The position numbers and the translations under genes were made by a program. From Rubellimicrobium sp. CFH 75288 (GTDB lineage Bacteria; Pseudomonadota; Alphaproteobacteria; Rhodobacterales; Rhodobacteraceae): DNA of 64,000 nt. A model generated the notes under the pieces. It saw only the letters and a list, made by a program, of their open reading frames with translations. It was not told the origin of the DNA and searched no databases. Positions 8,102 to 17,010 of this stretch are shown here, piece by piece. Location of the stretch: positions 62,001 through 126,000 of the forward strand of contig NZ_WYDP01000001.1 of assembly GCF_009904055.1 (NCBI RefSeq), read 5' to 3'. Every line of letters starts with the position of its first letter. The stretch's first letter is position 1.

Positions 8102-8787
8102 TCCTTTCGTCCTATCTCCTGGCGCTGGGCCAGATCGGGGACCCGGCCTTCCGGCGCGTGCTGGGGCGGGGCGTGGCGCTGGCGCTGGTGCTGCTGCTCG
8201 GCGCCTCGGCGGGGGTGGTCGCGCTGGTCGCCTGGGCCGTCCCCGAGACGGTGGCGATCCCGTGGATCGACCGCACGGCGCCGCTCGGGGCTCTGCTGAC
8301 CTGGGCCGCGGTGCCGGTGGTGCTGGTGCTGTCGGTCGTGCTGATGGTGCCCGTCGCCTCGGCCATGACCTCGCTCTTCCTGGACGAAGTGGCCGGGGCG
8401 GTCGAGGCGCGCCACTATCCCGCCCTGCCCCCCGCCCGCGCCCAGCCCTGGTCCGAGGCGGCTCGCGACGCAGCCTCCTCGTTCGGGGTGGTGCTGCTCG
8501 CCAACGCGCTGGCGTTCGGGCTCTACCTCGTGGCCGCGCCGCTCGCGCCGCTGATCTGGCTGGGGCTCAACGGCTGGCTCCTGGGGCGCGAGAGCTTTCG
8601 CGTCGCGGCGCTCCGGCGGCTGCCGCCCGATGCGGTCGCCGCGCTGGCGCGGCGGCACCGGGGGCGGATCTGGGCGCTGGGCGCGGTCGCGGCGCTGCCG
8701 CTCGCGGTGCCGGTCGTGAACCTCGTCGCGCCGACGCTGGCCGCGGCGGCCTTCGCCCACCTGTTCCAGCGGCTGGCGCGCGGCTGA
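8098..8787 (+). CDS. EI24/CysZ-like membrane protein
   Basis: A 229-residue protein with four to five hydrophobic segments and an EI24-domain layout: an amphipathic N-terminus, VPVASAMTSLFLDEVAGAVE near residues 88-107, a central pair of membrane helices and a hydrophobic C-terminal end. CysZ of this family transports sulfate; most alphaproteobacterial relatives are uncharacterised. The GTG start at 8098 overlaps the nitroreductase stop by 4 nt and gives the family N-terminus. It ends 4 nt before the convergent DUF1467 stop. Confidence 0.78.
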   Translation: MILSSYLLALGQIGDPAFRRVLGRGVALALVLLLGASAGVVALVAWAVPETVAIPWIDRTAPLGALLTWAAVPVVLVLSVVLMVPVASAMTSLFLDEVAGAVEARHYPALPPARAQPWSEAARDAASSFGVVLLANALAFGLYLVAAPLAPLIWLGLNGWLLGRESFRVAALRRLPPDAVAALARRHRGRIWALGAVAALPLAVPVVNLVAPTLAAAAFAHLFQRLARG

Positions 8788-8791
8788 GCGG

Positions 8792-9079
8792 TCAGGGCGC
8801 GGCCGTGCGCGGGGGTTCCATCCGCCCGAACCAGTCGAGGTCGCGCACCCCCCAGGGTCCCCAGACCACAGTCGCCGCGATCACCGCCCACAGCCCGAGC
8901 GCCCACAGCGTGGTGATCCGCGCCTTGCGTCCGATGTCGGGGTTGATGGGCGAGGATTCGGGCGTGCCCGGCACGACCTCGCCCGCGTCGCCCTGGGTCA
9001 CGAGCCGCAGGGGCAGGACGACAAAGAACACCATGAACCAGATCACGGCGAACAGCACGAGGGCGGAGGTGATGGTCAT
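8792..9079 (-). CDS. DUF1467 family membrane protein
   Basis: A 95-residue protein with two membrane segments, about residues 5-27 and 56-76, matching DUF1467: the conserved N-terminal ALVLFAVIWFMVFFVVLPL and the central SPINPDIGRKA loop. Function unknown. In many Rhodobacteraceae it sits directly downstream of mce, as here (73-nt gap), but the proS-lolCDE genes that often come next are replaced by the convergent EI24 gene. Confidence 0.85.
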   Translation of the reverse strand: MTITSALVLFAVIWFMVFFVVLPLRLVTQGDAGEVVPGTPESSPINPDIGRKARITTLWALGLWAVIAATVVWGPWGVRDLDWFGRMEPPRTAAP

Positions 9080-9152
9080 GGCGTCTCTCCCGGGTCGGGG
9101 CCGGACCTAGACCGGATCGCGGGGCAGGCCAAGGCGCGCGATGGTCGCAGCC

Positions 9153-9557
9153 TCAGGCCTCCTCCAGCTCGACCAGCGTGCCGGCGAAGTCCTTCGGATG
9201 CAGGAACAGGACCGGCCTGCCATGCGCGCCCGTCCGCGGCTCCCCGTCGCCCAGCACCCGCGCGCCCGCAGCCAGCAGGCGGTCGCGCGCCGCCCGGATG
9301 TCCTCCACCTCGTAGCAGAGGTGGTGGATGCCCCCGGCAGGGTTGCGCGCGAGAAAGGCCGCAACGGGGCTGTCGTCGCCCAGGGGCTCGAGCAGTTCGA
9401 CCTTGGTGTTGGGCAGTGTGACGAAGACGACGCGGACCCCGTGACCGGGCAGGTCCGCCGGCTCTCCGACCTCGGCGCCCAGCGCGTCGCGATAGGTGCG
9501 GGCGGCGGCCGTCAGGTCCGGCACGGCGATGGCGACGTGGTTGAGACGGCCGATCAT
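9153..9557 (-). CDS. mce: Methylmalonyl-CoA epimerase
   Basis: A 134-residue vicinal-oxygen-chelate protein. The metal ligands of the family are visible: His7 in LNHVAIAV, the glutamate in TKVELLEP (near 54), the His pair in GGIHHLCYEVED (near 78) and the C-terminal glutamate in LVELEE. The enzyme interconverts (R)- and (S)-methylmalonyl-CoA in propionyl-CoA catabolism. Length equals the usual 134 residues. It shares its orientation with DUF1467, its usual neighbour. Confidence 0.92.
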   Translation of the reverse strand: MIGRLNHVAIAVPDLTAAARTYRDALGAEVGEPADLPGHGVRVVFVTLPNTKVELLEPLGDDSPVAAFLARNPAGGIHHLCYEVEDIRAARDRLLAAGARVLGDGEPRTGAHGRPVLFLHPKDFAGTLVELEEA

Positions 9558-9612
9558 GGCCCCTTGTCGCCCGGCCGCCCCCGCGCCGCAAGCCCCGTGC
9601 GCCGGTGGCGCG

Positions 9613-9627
9613 TTAACCGGATGTTCA
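9613..9627. promoter_or_regulatory. Near-match to CtrA box
   Basis: TTAA-N7-TTCA, seven of the eight fixed positions of the TTAA-N7-TTAA CtrA consensus, 48 nt upstream of the pseudo-receiver gene. Weak on its own; suggestive because a perfect box occurs 1.4 kb away and cckA is in the window. Confidence 0.35.
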
Positions 9628-9674
9628 CGGATCGTTGCCATTCTGGGGCCGGAACCCGAATCGCCTCCAGAAGG

Positions 9675-10361
9675 ATGCACTCCATGATCGCCTCTCCCGC
9701 CGCCGCCATGCTGGCCGCGCTTCCGCCCCTGCCGCCGCGCCCGGCACCCTGCCCTGCCCGGCCGCTGCTCGGGCTGACGCTTCTCGCCGTCAGCGCCTGC
9801 GCCCCGACGGTGGAGGGGTTGCGCTCGGCCGTGCTGGCCGGCGGCGGCCGCCTGCGCCATGCGGCCGGGGCGGAGGCGGCGGCGCGCCACCTGCGGCTCT
9901 GGCGTCCGGCCGCCGTTCTGGTCGATCTGGCCCTGCCCGACGCCCTGACCCTGCTGGAGGATCTGGCCGGCCTCCGCCCGCGGCTGGAGCGGCTCGTGGC
10001 GCTGGCGCCGGACCGGCGGGATGCGGTTCCCGCCGGGGCCCGTCCGGTCGGGGCGCCGGGGGCGGATGCGGTGCTGCCGCGGGGGCTCCACGATCCGTCC
10101 CGTCTGGCGCAGGCGCTGCTCGGCCGGGCGGAGGAAAGCGCGCGCCGGACGGGTCGCGTCCTGCCCTTTCCGCTGCCGCGCCCGGGCGCCCCGGCCGTCG
10201 CCGGAATGCAGCCGCGCCCCTCCCCGACCGCATCGGCAGACCTGTGCGGCCGAGGGGGTCCGCCCTACCGCGCGGCCGGCCGCCAGCCTGCCGCCTGCGC
10301 CTCCTCCTCCGAGCAGAACCACCGCTCGCCGCGCGCCGGGTCGATGGTGGTGCGGTCGTAA
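9675..10361 (+). CDS. Degenerate receiver-domain protein (pseudo-receiver)
   Basis: A 228-residue frame whose residues 30-160 follow the receiver fold of a small Rhodobacterales response regulator: [11 protein letters not shown], then [20 protein letters not shown] and the phosphoacceptor-like [10 protein letters not shown]. The acidic pocket after beta-1 is lost (VSACAP where VxEDS is usual), and the conserved lysine position reads LPRG, so canonical phosphorylation is doubtful. The proline-rich N-terminus and C-terminus are not conserved to my eye. The last 97 nt overlap the 3' end of the thermonuclease gene on the other strand, so the true stop region should be treated with care. Confidence 0.55.
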   Translation: MHSMIASPAAAMLAALPPLPPRPAPCPARPLLGLTLLAVSACAPTVEGLRSAVLAGGGRLRHAAGAEAAARHLRLWRPAAVLVDLALPDALTLLEDLAGLRPRLERLVALAPDRRDAVPAGARPVGAPGADAVLPRGLHDPSRLAQALLGRAEESARRTGRVLPFPLPRPGAPAVAGMQPRPSPTASADLCGRGGPPYRAAGRQPAACASSSEQNHRSPRAGSMVVRS

Positions 10362-11014
10362 TGCAGCCCGCCCGGCAGGTGGTAGATCCGTCCGTTGGCC
10401 GAGATGTTACCCTTGATGCGGCACTCGCTAGGGGGGGCCGCTCCCTGCCCGGCGCGCATGGCGGCGCGCCAGGCGGCGGGCTCCTCGAAGCGCCCCTGCC
10501 AGAGGCCCGCGCCGCGCGCCCGCGCCTCCTCCTCCTGCGCGACGTAGTCCAGCGAGAAGGCCCGGTAGGCAATCGCCATCCCCTCGCGCACCAGGGTGGC
10601 GCCCAGATCCTCGGCCCCCACATGGCAGCGCGCCACGATCCGCCCGTAGCGGTCGGTGTCGAGGGGCTCGCAGCGTGCCGGCCGGCCGTCCCAGCGGGCG
10701 CGGGCTTCCGCCGTGGCCCATGCGCCGCAATCCCAGGGTCGGCCGGTCGCATCCTCGCAGGTCTGGCCCGCCTCGGGGGCATCCACCCCGTGCAGCCGCA
10801 CGCGCTGTCCGGCGAGTTCCACCGTGTCGCCGTCCATCACGCGCAGCACGCCGCGGATCAGCCCGTCCGCCCGCGGCACCGCCTCCGACGCGCCGCTGAC
10901 CACGCCGCCGCTGCGCTCGGCCAGAACCGCGTCGCCCCAGGTGACGAGCACCCGGGACGGCGCCATGGAGAAGGCCGACAGGACCAGCGCGGCAACGAGG
11001 AGGCGAAGGCTCAT
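10265..11014 (-). CDS. Secreted thermonuclease (SNase-like) protein
   Basis: About 249 residues: a hydrophobic N-terminal signal ([16 protein letters not shown]), a staphylococcal-nuclease domain around residues 55-165, and a cysteine-containing C-terminal module that includes [15 protein letters not shown] and a final [10 protein letters not shown]. Catalytic signatures are present: MDGDTVEL (metal aspartate), RLHGVDAPE (Arg and Asp) and [10 protein letters not shown] (second Arg). The enzyme should cut nucleic acids in the periplasm or outside. The start is ambiguous between ATG at 11014 and 11023; neither has an ideal ribosome site. A perfect TTAA-N7-TTAA box lies 44-58 nt upstream, suggesting CtrA control. 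Confidence 0.82.
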   Translation of the reverse strand: MSLRLLVAALVLSAFSMAPSRVLVTWGDAVLAERSGGVVSGASEAVPRADGLIRGVLRVMDGDTVELAGQRVRLHGVDAPEAGQTCEDATGRPWDCGAWATAEARARWDGRPARCEPLDTDRYGRIVARCHVGAEDLGATLVREGMAIAYRAFSLDYVAQEEEARARGAGLWQGRFEEPAAWRAAMRAGQGAAPPSECRIKGNISANGRIYHLPGGLHYDRTTIDPARGERWFCSEEEAQAAGWRPAAR

Positions 11015-11057
11015 GCCCCCCATGTGAGTCGGACCGCGCTCCGGGGCAAGCAAAAGG

Positions 11058-11072
11058 TTAACGAAAGGTTAA
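11058..11072. promoter_or_regulatory. Perfect CtrA-type box
   Basis: TTAA-CGAAAGG-TTAA, all eight fixed positions of the CtrA consensus, placed 44-58 nt upstream of the thermonuclease start. At about 70% G+C such a site is expected much less than once by chance in 64 kb. The activating kinase gene cckA is in the same window at 35456-37957. Confidence 0.6.
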
Positions 11073-11212
11073 CCGCCTGTGCCCGCCCCGCAGACGGCGC
11101 CAGCCTGATGCCCTGGCGCAACAGGGATCACCGGCGGCGCGTCGGACCCTGCTGCGGCCAAGGGGTGGCGACCCTGCCCGCCCCCGCCCGGGCGGGCGCC
11201 GTGGCCACCGTC

Positions 11213-12409
11213 TCAGGCCTGCATGCGACCCTTCTCCCACTTGGGCTTCAGCACGACCTTGGTCCAGAGATTCTGGTTGTAGAGGAAGTTGCGATACCCC
11301 GCAGGCGCGTCCTCGAGCGACAGGCGGTGCGAGATGAGAAAGGTCGTGTCGATCTCGCCTTCCTCGATGCGGCGCAGCAGGTCCGGCAGGTAGCGCTGAA
11401 CATGGGTCTGGCCGGTGCGGACGGTCAGACCCTTCTCCATCACGGCGCCGATGGGGAACTTGTCGGCCAGGCCGCCATAGACGCCGGGGATGGACAGCCG
11501 CCCCCCCTTGCGCACGGCCATGATCGCCGTGCGCAGCGCGCCCACGCGATCGGCGCCCATGCCGACCTTCTGCTTGACCGTGTCGGCCAGGTTGTCGGGC
11601 CGCATGCCGTGGCTCTCCATGCCTACCGCGTCGATGACGGCATCGGGTCCCTGCCCGCCCGTCATCTCGAGCAGGGCGTCCAGCACCTCGGTCTGAGTGA
11701 AGTCGATGATCCGGGCGCCCAGGCCCCGGGCCAGTTCCAGACGGTGGGGGTAGTGGTCGATGGCGATGACCTGCTCGGCCCCCATGACGAGCGCGCTCTG
11801 GACGGCGAACAGACCCACGGGCCCCGCGCCGAACACCACCACCGTGTCGCCGCCCCGGATGTCCGCGTTCTCGGCCGCCATCCAGCCGGTGGGCAGGATG
11901 TCCGACAGGAACAGCACCCGTTCGTCCTCCAGCCCGTCCGGCACGACGATCGGCCCCACGTCCGAGAACGGCACCCGCACGTATTCCGCCTGCCCGCCGG
12001 GATAGCCGCCCGTCAGGTGCGAATAGCCGAACAGCCCCGCCATCGGCTGGCCGTAGAGCGCCTCGGAGGCGTCCTGCTTCTCGGCCGGGTTGGAATTGTC
12101 GCAGGCGGAATAGTCCTCGTTGCGGCAGTGGAAGCAGGCCCCGCAGGAGATGGTGAAGGGCACCACCACGCGCTGGCCCTTGCGCAGGGTGGATTTCGGC
12201 CCCGCCTCGACCACGATGCCCATGAACTCGTGGCCCAGGATGTCCCCGCTCAGGACGCCGGGGATCACCCCGTTGTAGAGGTGGAGGTCCGATCCGCAGA
12301 TCGCCGTGGACGTGACCTCGATGATGGCGTCGCGGGGATTGACGATCTCGGGGTCCGGGTGGGTGTCCACGCGGACGTCGTGCTTGCCGTGATAGGTGAG
12401 CGCGCGCAT
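11213..12409 (-). CDS. Zinc-dependent alcohol dehydrogenase (FDH/TDH-like)
   Basis: A 398-residue medium-chain dehydrogenase. The catalytic zinc site is visible as ICGSDLH (Cys38) and GHEFMG, the structural zinc site as SCGACFHC followed by ...SAC, and the cofactor site as VFGAGPVGLFA. The long central region (GYPGGQAEYVRVP and SDILPTGW) matches glutathione-independent formaldehyde-dehydrogenase-like proteins, though the native substrate is uncertain. It starts 10 nt after the SRPBCC gene on the same strand, an arrangement that suggests one operon. Confidence 0.87.
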   Translation of the reverse strand: MRALTYHGKHDVRVDTHPDPEIVNPRDAIIEVTSTAICGSDLHLYNGVIPGVLSGDILGHEFMGIVVEAGPKSTLRKGQRVVVPFTISCGACFHCRNEDYSACDNSNPAEKQDASEALYGQPMAGLFGYSHLTGGYPGGQAEYVRVPFSDVGPIVVPDGLEDERVLFLSDILPTGWMAAENADIRGGDTVVVFGAGPVGLFAVQSALVMGAEQVIAIDHYPHRLELARGLGARIIDFTQTEVLDALLEMTGGQGPDAVIDAVGMESHGMRPDNLADTVKQKVGMGADRVGALRTAIMAVRKGGRLSIPGVYGGLADKFPIGAVMEKGLTVRTGQTHVQRYLPDLLRRIEEGEIDTTFLISHRLSLEDAPAGYRNFLYNQNLWTKVVLKPKWEKGRMQA

Positions 12410-12419
12410 CGGGACCTCC

Positions 12420-13082
12420 TCAGGCCTTGCGGTTGCGGTTCGTGGCGATCTCGCCGGTCTCGAGCAGCATCTTGAGCCGCTTGAGGTCTCGCCGGGACTG
12501 CACCGACGGCTCGGCCGCGAACAGCCTGGCCACGGTCTGGCCCAGCGCCCCGAAGGGCGGCTTCCACGCCACAAGCGCCGCGACGATCGTGCCCCGCCCG
12601 CCCGGCGCGTCGCGGAAGGACACCTTGCCTTCCGTTTCCACGTCGCTGTCGGGCGTCGAGCGCCAGGCGATCTGCTCGCCGGGGCGCTCGTTGACGATGC
12701 GGGTGCGCACCTCCACCGTCATGCCGAGGGGAGCCCGGATGGTCCAGATGCCGAGGCCGCCCGGCTCCTCCCGGACCGATTCGATGTTCTCCATGAACTG
12801 CGACAGGTTCGGGAAATGCCGCCAGAAGGCAAAGACCTCCTCCCGCGGGCGGTTGATGGTGACGCTGCGCCCGGTCACCGCGAAGTCGCCGAACCGGGCC
12901 TGCCGCGCGGTCCGGCCGGGGGCGTCGTCGGGGATGCGGCGCGGCTCGGGCGCGCGGGGAGAGGGGGCAAGGACGCCATAGGCCGCGAGGCCCGCGAGGG
13001 CGCCGAGGCCCAGGGCGGCGGCCGCGGTCGCGAGCACGCGGCCATCGGCCGTCCATCGGGGGGTGGGGTGGGGCTGATCCAT
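12420..13082 (-). CDS. SRPBCC (polyketide-cyclase-like) membrane-anchored protein
   Basis: A 220-residue protein with one N-terminal membrane helix (about residues 18-37, AAAALGLGALAGLAAYG) followed by an SRPBCC/START-like domain: TGRSVTINRPREEVFAFWR near 70-88, FPNLSQFMENIESVRE, and WRSTPDSDVETEGKVSF. The family binds hydrophobic ligands; many bacterial members are stress-related and unassigned. The ATG at 13082 is chosen because the 24 residues before it are unlike the family. It lies directly upstream of the zinc dehydrogenase gene. Confidence 0.8.
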   Translation of the reverse strand: MDQPHPTPRWTADGRVLATAAAALGLGALAGLAAYGVLAPSPRAPEPRRIPDDAPGRTARQARFGDFAVTGRSVTINRPREEVFAFWRHFPNLSQFMENIESVREEPGGLGIWTIRAPLGMTVEVRTRIVNERPGEQIAWRSTPDSDVETEGKVSFRDAPGGRGTIVAALVAWKPPFGALGQTVARLFAAEPSVQSRRDLKRLKMLLETGEIATNRNRKA

Positions 13083-13226
13083 GATGTCTCCGTCGCGGCA
13101 GGGAGGCGCGAGGCCCCCGGAGGGTCCGGCCAGCCAACGCCGCTCGGGGCGCACTTGTTTCCTGATCGCCGGCGCCGCCCCTGCCCGTCGGTCCCGCCGG
13201 CAGGCGCACGGCCGGGGCGGCGGCGC

Positions 13227-16200
13227 TCAGGCGCCGGGAACCTGCGCCAGGATCGCCGCGATCGCCTGCGCCAAGGCCTCGGGGGTGAAGGGCTTGTCGA
13301 GGACGCGCTCCTGCGCAAGGCGCCGGCGGTCGGCATGACCGGTCATGAACAGCACCGGCAGATGCGGATGCCGGCCCCGCAGGGCCTCGGCCAGCGACAC
13401 GCCGTCCCCGCCCGGCATGATGACGTCGGTCAGGACCAGGTCGGGTCGCGGCTCCTCCTCCAGCCGGCGCAGCGCCTCGGCGGCGCTGCCCGCCTCGGTG
13501 ACGCGGCAGCCGAGATCGGCCAGATGCGCGGCGACGACCCCCCGCACCTCCGGGTCGTCGTCCACCAGCAGAACGGCCGCCGCGGCCGGACGCAGGGTCG
13601 GGCGCTCGTCCGCGCGGCCGGCGGCGGGCGGGGCCTCCCCGCTCAGCGGCAGGAACAGGGTCACGGTGGTGCCCTGACCCACCGCGCTCTCGATGGCCAG
13701 CGCACCGCCCGACTGCCGGATGAAGCCGTGAACCATCGGCAGGCCCAGTCCGGTGCCGCGGCCGGGCTCCTTCGTGGTGTAGAACGGCTCGAGCGCCCGC
13801 TCGAGCGTCGGGCCCTCCATGCCGCAACCGGTGTCGGAGAGCGAGACGGCCACGGCCGGCGCGGCCGCCATCTCGGGCGGGTGGCCCGGCTCGCCGGGAC
13901 GGCTCTCGCGCAATCGCAGCACTGCGCGCCCCTGCCCGTCCATGGCGTCCCGGGCATTGACGGCGAGGTTGATGAGCGCCGTCTCGAACTGGAGCGGATC
14001 GACCAGCACGGCGGGCAGGTCCGGGGGGCAGTCCACCTCGAACGCGACCCCCGGCCCGAGCGAGCGCGTCAGCAGCGGCAGCGCCTCGTCCAGAAGGGCG
14101 CGGGGATCCACCGGGCGGGGATCGAGCACCTGCTGGCGCGCAAAGGCCAGAAGCTGCTGGACCAGCCGCCCGCCCCGTCTGGCCGCCCGGGCGCCGTGCC
14201 GGGCCACCTCGACCAGGCGCGGGTCGCTGCTGCGCCGCTCGATGACCTGAAACCCCCCGGCGATGGCGGCGATGACGTTGTTGAAATCGTGCGCGATGCC
14301 CGAGGTGAGCTGGCCCAGCGCCTCGAGCTTCTGGCTCTGGAGCAGTTGCGACTGGGCGGCCTCGCGTTCGCGGATCTCGGCGGCAAGGCGGTTGTTGGCC
14401 TCCGCCAGCGAGGCCGTGCGTTCCGCCACGCGCTGCTCCAGTTCGGCATTGGCGCGTTCCACGGCCTCGCGCGAGCGGGCGACGGCCTCGCGCGCCTCGA
14501 CGATCTCCTGGATCTCCACCGCCGCCCCGACCCACTGGACGGTCTGTCCGGCCGCGTCGGTCACGGGTGCGCCGCGGACCAGATGCCAGCGCGGCTCGCC
14601 ATCGGCGCGCAGGATGCGGATCTCGGTCGCATAGGGCGCGCGCTCGCGCCAGCTCCGTTCGGCACCCTCCAGGGTCGGGCGCACGTCGTCGGGATGCAGC
14701 ACGGCCGTCCAGCCCCGGCCCAGCAGCGCCTCGCGCGGGCGCCCGGTGAAGGCGGCAAAGCGGTCGTTGACCCAGACGTTCCCCTTCTCGCCCGTGGCCA
14801 CGAAGATGAGCGCCGGCAGCGTGTTGGCGAGGGTGCGGAAGCGCGCCTCGCTTTCGGCGGTCGCGGCCTCGGCGCGCTTGCGCTCGTCGATGTCGAGCGT
14901 CACGCCCATCCACCGGCGCACCTGACCCCCTTCGTCCACGATCGGCACGCCCCGGCTCTCGAACCAGCGATAGGTGCCGTCCGCGCAGCGGACCCTGAAC
15001 TCCGCCACATAGCGGCGCCCCGGCTCGGCCGCGGCGAGGGCGAGGCGGCAGGCCGCCTGCTCGGCATCCTCCGGATGGATGGCCGACAGCCAGCCATGCC
15101 CCGCGGTCGCCTCGACCGGCAGGCCCGTCAGCCGCGCCCAGGCTTCCATCGGCTCGGCGCGACCTTCGGCATCGGTGGTCCAGACGATCTCGGACAGGGC
15201 GGCGACCAGGGTGCGCTGCCGCTCCTCCGAGTCGCGCAGCGCGTCCTCGGCCTCGCGCCGCGCGGTCACGTCGCGGACCGTGCCGATCAGCCGGACGGCG
15301 CGGCCGGCGGCGAAATGCACCCGCCCGGCTGCGGCGATCCACCGCCGGGGCCCCCCGCCATAGGGGAGGACCCGGTATTCGGCGCTGTAGATGCCGTCTC
15401 CGGCGGGATCGATGGCGGCGGCCACCGCCGCGCGCATCAGGGCCCGGTCGTCGGGATGGATGCCGCCCACGAACAGCGCGTCGGTCACCGTCTCGTCGGG
15501 GCTCAGTCCCCAGATCTCGCGCAGCCGGCGGTCCCAGTTGATGCGTCCGGTCCCGAGGTCCACGTCGAAGATGCCCATTCCCCCGGCCGAGGTGGCCAGG
15601 TGGAGTCGTTCCTCCACCAGGCGCCGATCGGTCACGTCGGCGGCCAGGCCGATGATCCGGCGCTGGCCCGTGGCCGGGTCGGTCGTGACCACCGCCCGGT
15701 CGTAGACGTGGCGCACCGATCCGTCGGGCCGGAGCACGCGGTACTCCCCCTCCGCCGGCAGACCCTCCCCGACCACGCGCAGCCGCCGGAGCACCGCGGG
15801 GCGGTCCTCGGGATGCACCGCCGCCAGGAACGCGCGCGGATTGCGATAGAGCGCCTCGACCGGCTGGCCCCAGACCTCCTCGTAGGCGGGGCTCACATAG
15901 CTGATCCGTCCCTCGGGCACCTCGAAGACGTAGAAGACTTCCCGGACCGTCTCGGCCAGCTGCCGGAACCGCGCCTCGCTCTCGCGCAGGGCGGCCTCGG
16001 CGCGCACGCGTTCGGCTGCCTCGGCGGCGCGGGCGGCGGTCTTCTCGACCAGCGCCACCTCGATCGGGGTCCAGTGCCGGGGCTCGGGCGACGAGGCGAA
16101 CAGGAGGCCGCGCAACTGCCCGTCGCGCAGGAGCGGCACATCGATCGTCGCCCGCGATCCGAGGGCCAGATGGGGCCCGGCATCCGCGATCCGGGGATCG

Positions 16201-16961
16201 TCGCACACGTCCTCGACCACGACCGTTTCGCCGCGCCGCAGCGGCGCCATCCGGCCCTCGCCGAACTCGCGCAGGCGCTTGCGCGCCCGGACGGGCGGAC
16301 CGGAACAGCCGCGCCAGACATGCTCGACGACACCGTGCTCGCCGTCCTCCTCGATGCGGCTCAGGCCGACAAAGCCTGCCCCCAGCTCCTCGCCGAGCAG
16401 GGCGCAGGCCCTGTCGATCGCCGCATCCCCGTCCGGCGCCCGGCGCAGCGCCTCGTCCAGCCGCAGCAGGAAGTCGCGGAGCCGCCGGCGGGCGGCCTCG
16501 GACGTGATGTCCTCGAGCGCCGCGCAAACCCCGAGCGGCGATCCGTCCGGCGCCGCCAGGGGCTCGAGTGCGACGCGCCAGGTCCGGCCCTCGCCCGTCA
16601 GGTCCTCCGTTCCGGCAGCCTGGCCGGAGAGGCAGCGCTCGACCAGCCGCGCCAGCGCCGCACCGAAGCCCGGCCAGACCGCCGATGCCGCCAGAGGGGC
16701 GGAGAGAGAGACGTTCCGCGCGGCCATCGCGGCCGCCCGGCGGTTGAGCCGCACGCACCGCCCTTCCCGATCAAAGATGGCGAGCGCCACCGGCGCCAGC
16801 TCGAAGGCAAGGCCCGGTGCCAACTGCTCCGGCCGCGGATTTGCCGAGCCGTTCACTGCGGCAAGGCCCGGACAAGGGCCTCCGGTTCCGGCGATGCCAT
16901 TCTCGACGACCCTCTCCCTCGTCTCCGGTCGCCCGCGGCTGGATGCCGCCCCCTGCACCAT
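13227..16961 (-). CDS. Multi-PAS/GAF hybrid sensor histidine kinase
   Basis: A 1244-residue soluble-looking sensor kinase with no clear membrane segment. In order: PAS (about 40-155), GAF (165-320), four PAS/PAC units (325-445, 450-570, 575-695, 700-820), a coiled coil (820-875), HisKA with H891 in SGIAHDFNN, HATPase_c with NLAVNARDAM, DTGCGM and GRGTGLGLPMV, and a receiver with phosphoacceptor D1179 in LVLTDVIMPGGDG. The PAS units suggest cytoplasmic sensing of a ligand, redox state or light, but no flavin-type LOV cysteine motif was seen. The start at 16961 (MVQGAASS) gives the first PAS a full fold. It is downstream of the OxyR-like gene with a 49-nt gap; no partner regulator is adjacent. 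Confidence 0.87.
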   Translation of the reverse strand: MVQGAASSRGRPETRERVVENGIAGTGGPCPGLAAVNGSANPRPEQLAPGLAFELAPVALAIFDREGRCVRLNRRAAAMAARNVSLSAPLAASAVWPGFGAALARLVERCLSGQAAGTEDLTGEGRTWRVALEPLAAPDGSPLGVCAALEDITSEAARRRLRDFLLRLDEALRRAPDGDAAIDRACALLGEELGAGFVGLSRIEEDGEHGVVEHVWRGCSGPPVRARKRLREFGEGRMAPLRRGETVVVEDVCDDPRIADAGPHLALGSRATIDVPLLRDGQLRGLLFASSPEPRHWTPIEVALVEKTAARAAEAAERVRAEAALRESEARFRQLAETVREVFYVFEVPEGRISYVSPAYEEVWGQPVEALYRNPRAFLAAVHPEDRPAVLRRLRVVGEGLPAEGEYRVLRPDGSVRHVYDRAVVTTDPATGQRRIIGLAADVTDRRLVEERLHLATSAGGMGIFDVDLGTGRINWDRRLREIWGLSPDETVTDALFVGGIHPDDRALMRAAVAAAIDPAGDGIYSAEYRVLPYGGGPRRWIAAAGRVHFAAGRAVRLIGTVRDVTARREAEDALRDSEERQRTLVAALSEIVWTTDAEGRAEPMEAWARLTGLPVEATAGHGWLSAIHPEDAEQAACRLALAAAEPGRRYVAEFRVRCADGTYRWFESRGVPIVDEGGQVRRWMGVTLDIDERKRAEAATAESEARFRTLANTLPALIFVATGEKGNVWVNDRFAAFTGRPREALLGRGWTAVLHPDDVRPTLEGAERSWRERAPYATEIRILRADGEPRWHLVRGAPVTDAAGQTVQWVGAAVEIQEIVEAREAVARSREAVERANAELEQRVAERTASLAEANNRLAAEIREREAAQSQLLQSQKLEALGQLTSGIAHDFNNVIAAIAGGFQVIERRSSDPRLVEVARHGARAARRGGRLVQQLLAFARQQVLDPRPVDPRALLDEALPLLTRSLGPGVAFEVDCPPDLPAVLVDPLQFETALINLAVNARDAMDGQGRAVLRLRESRPGEPGHPPEMAAAPAVAVSLSDTGCGMEGPTLERALEPFYTTKEPGRGTGLGLPMVHGFIRQSGGALAIESAVGQGTTVTLFLPLSGEAPPAAGRADERPTLRPAAAAVLLVDDDPEVRGVVAAHLADLGCRVTEAGSAAEALRRLEEEPRPDLVLTDVIMPGGDGVSLAEALRGRHPHLPVLFMTGHADRRRLAQERVLDKPFTPEALAQAIAAILAQVPGA

Positions 16962-17010
16962 CGCAGAACTGCCCTTTCGGTCAAGGCGGGTCGGGACGGC
17001 AGGGAACGGG

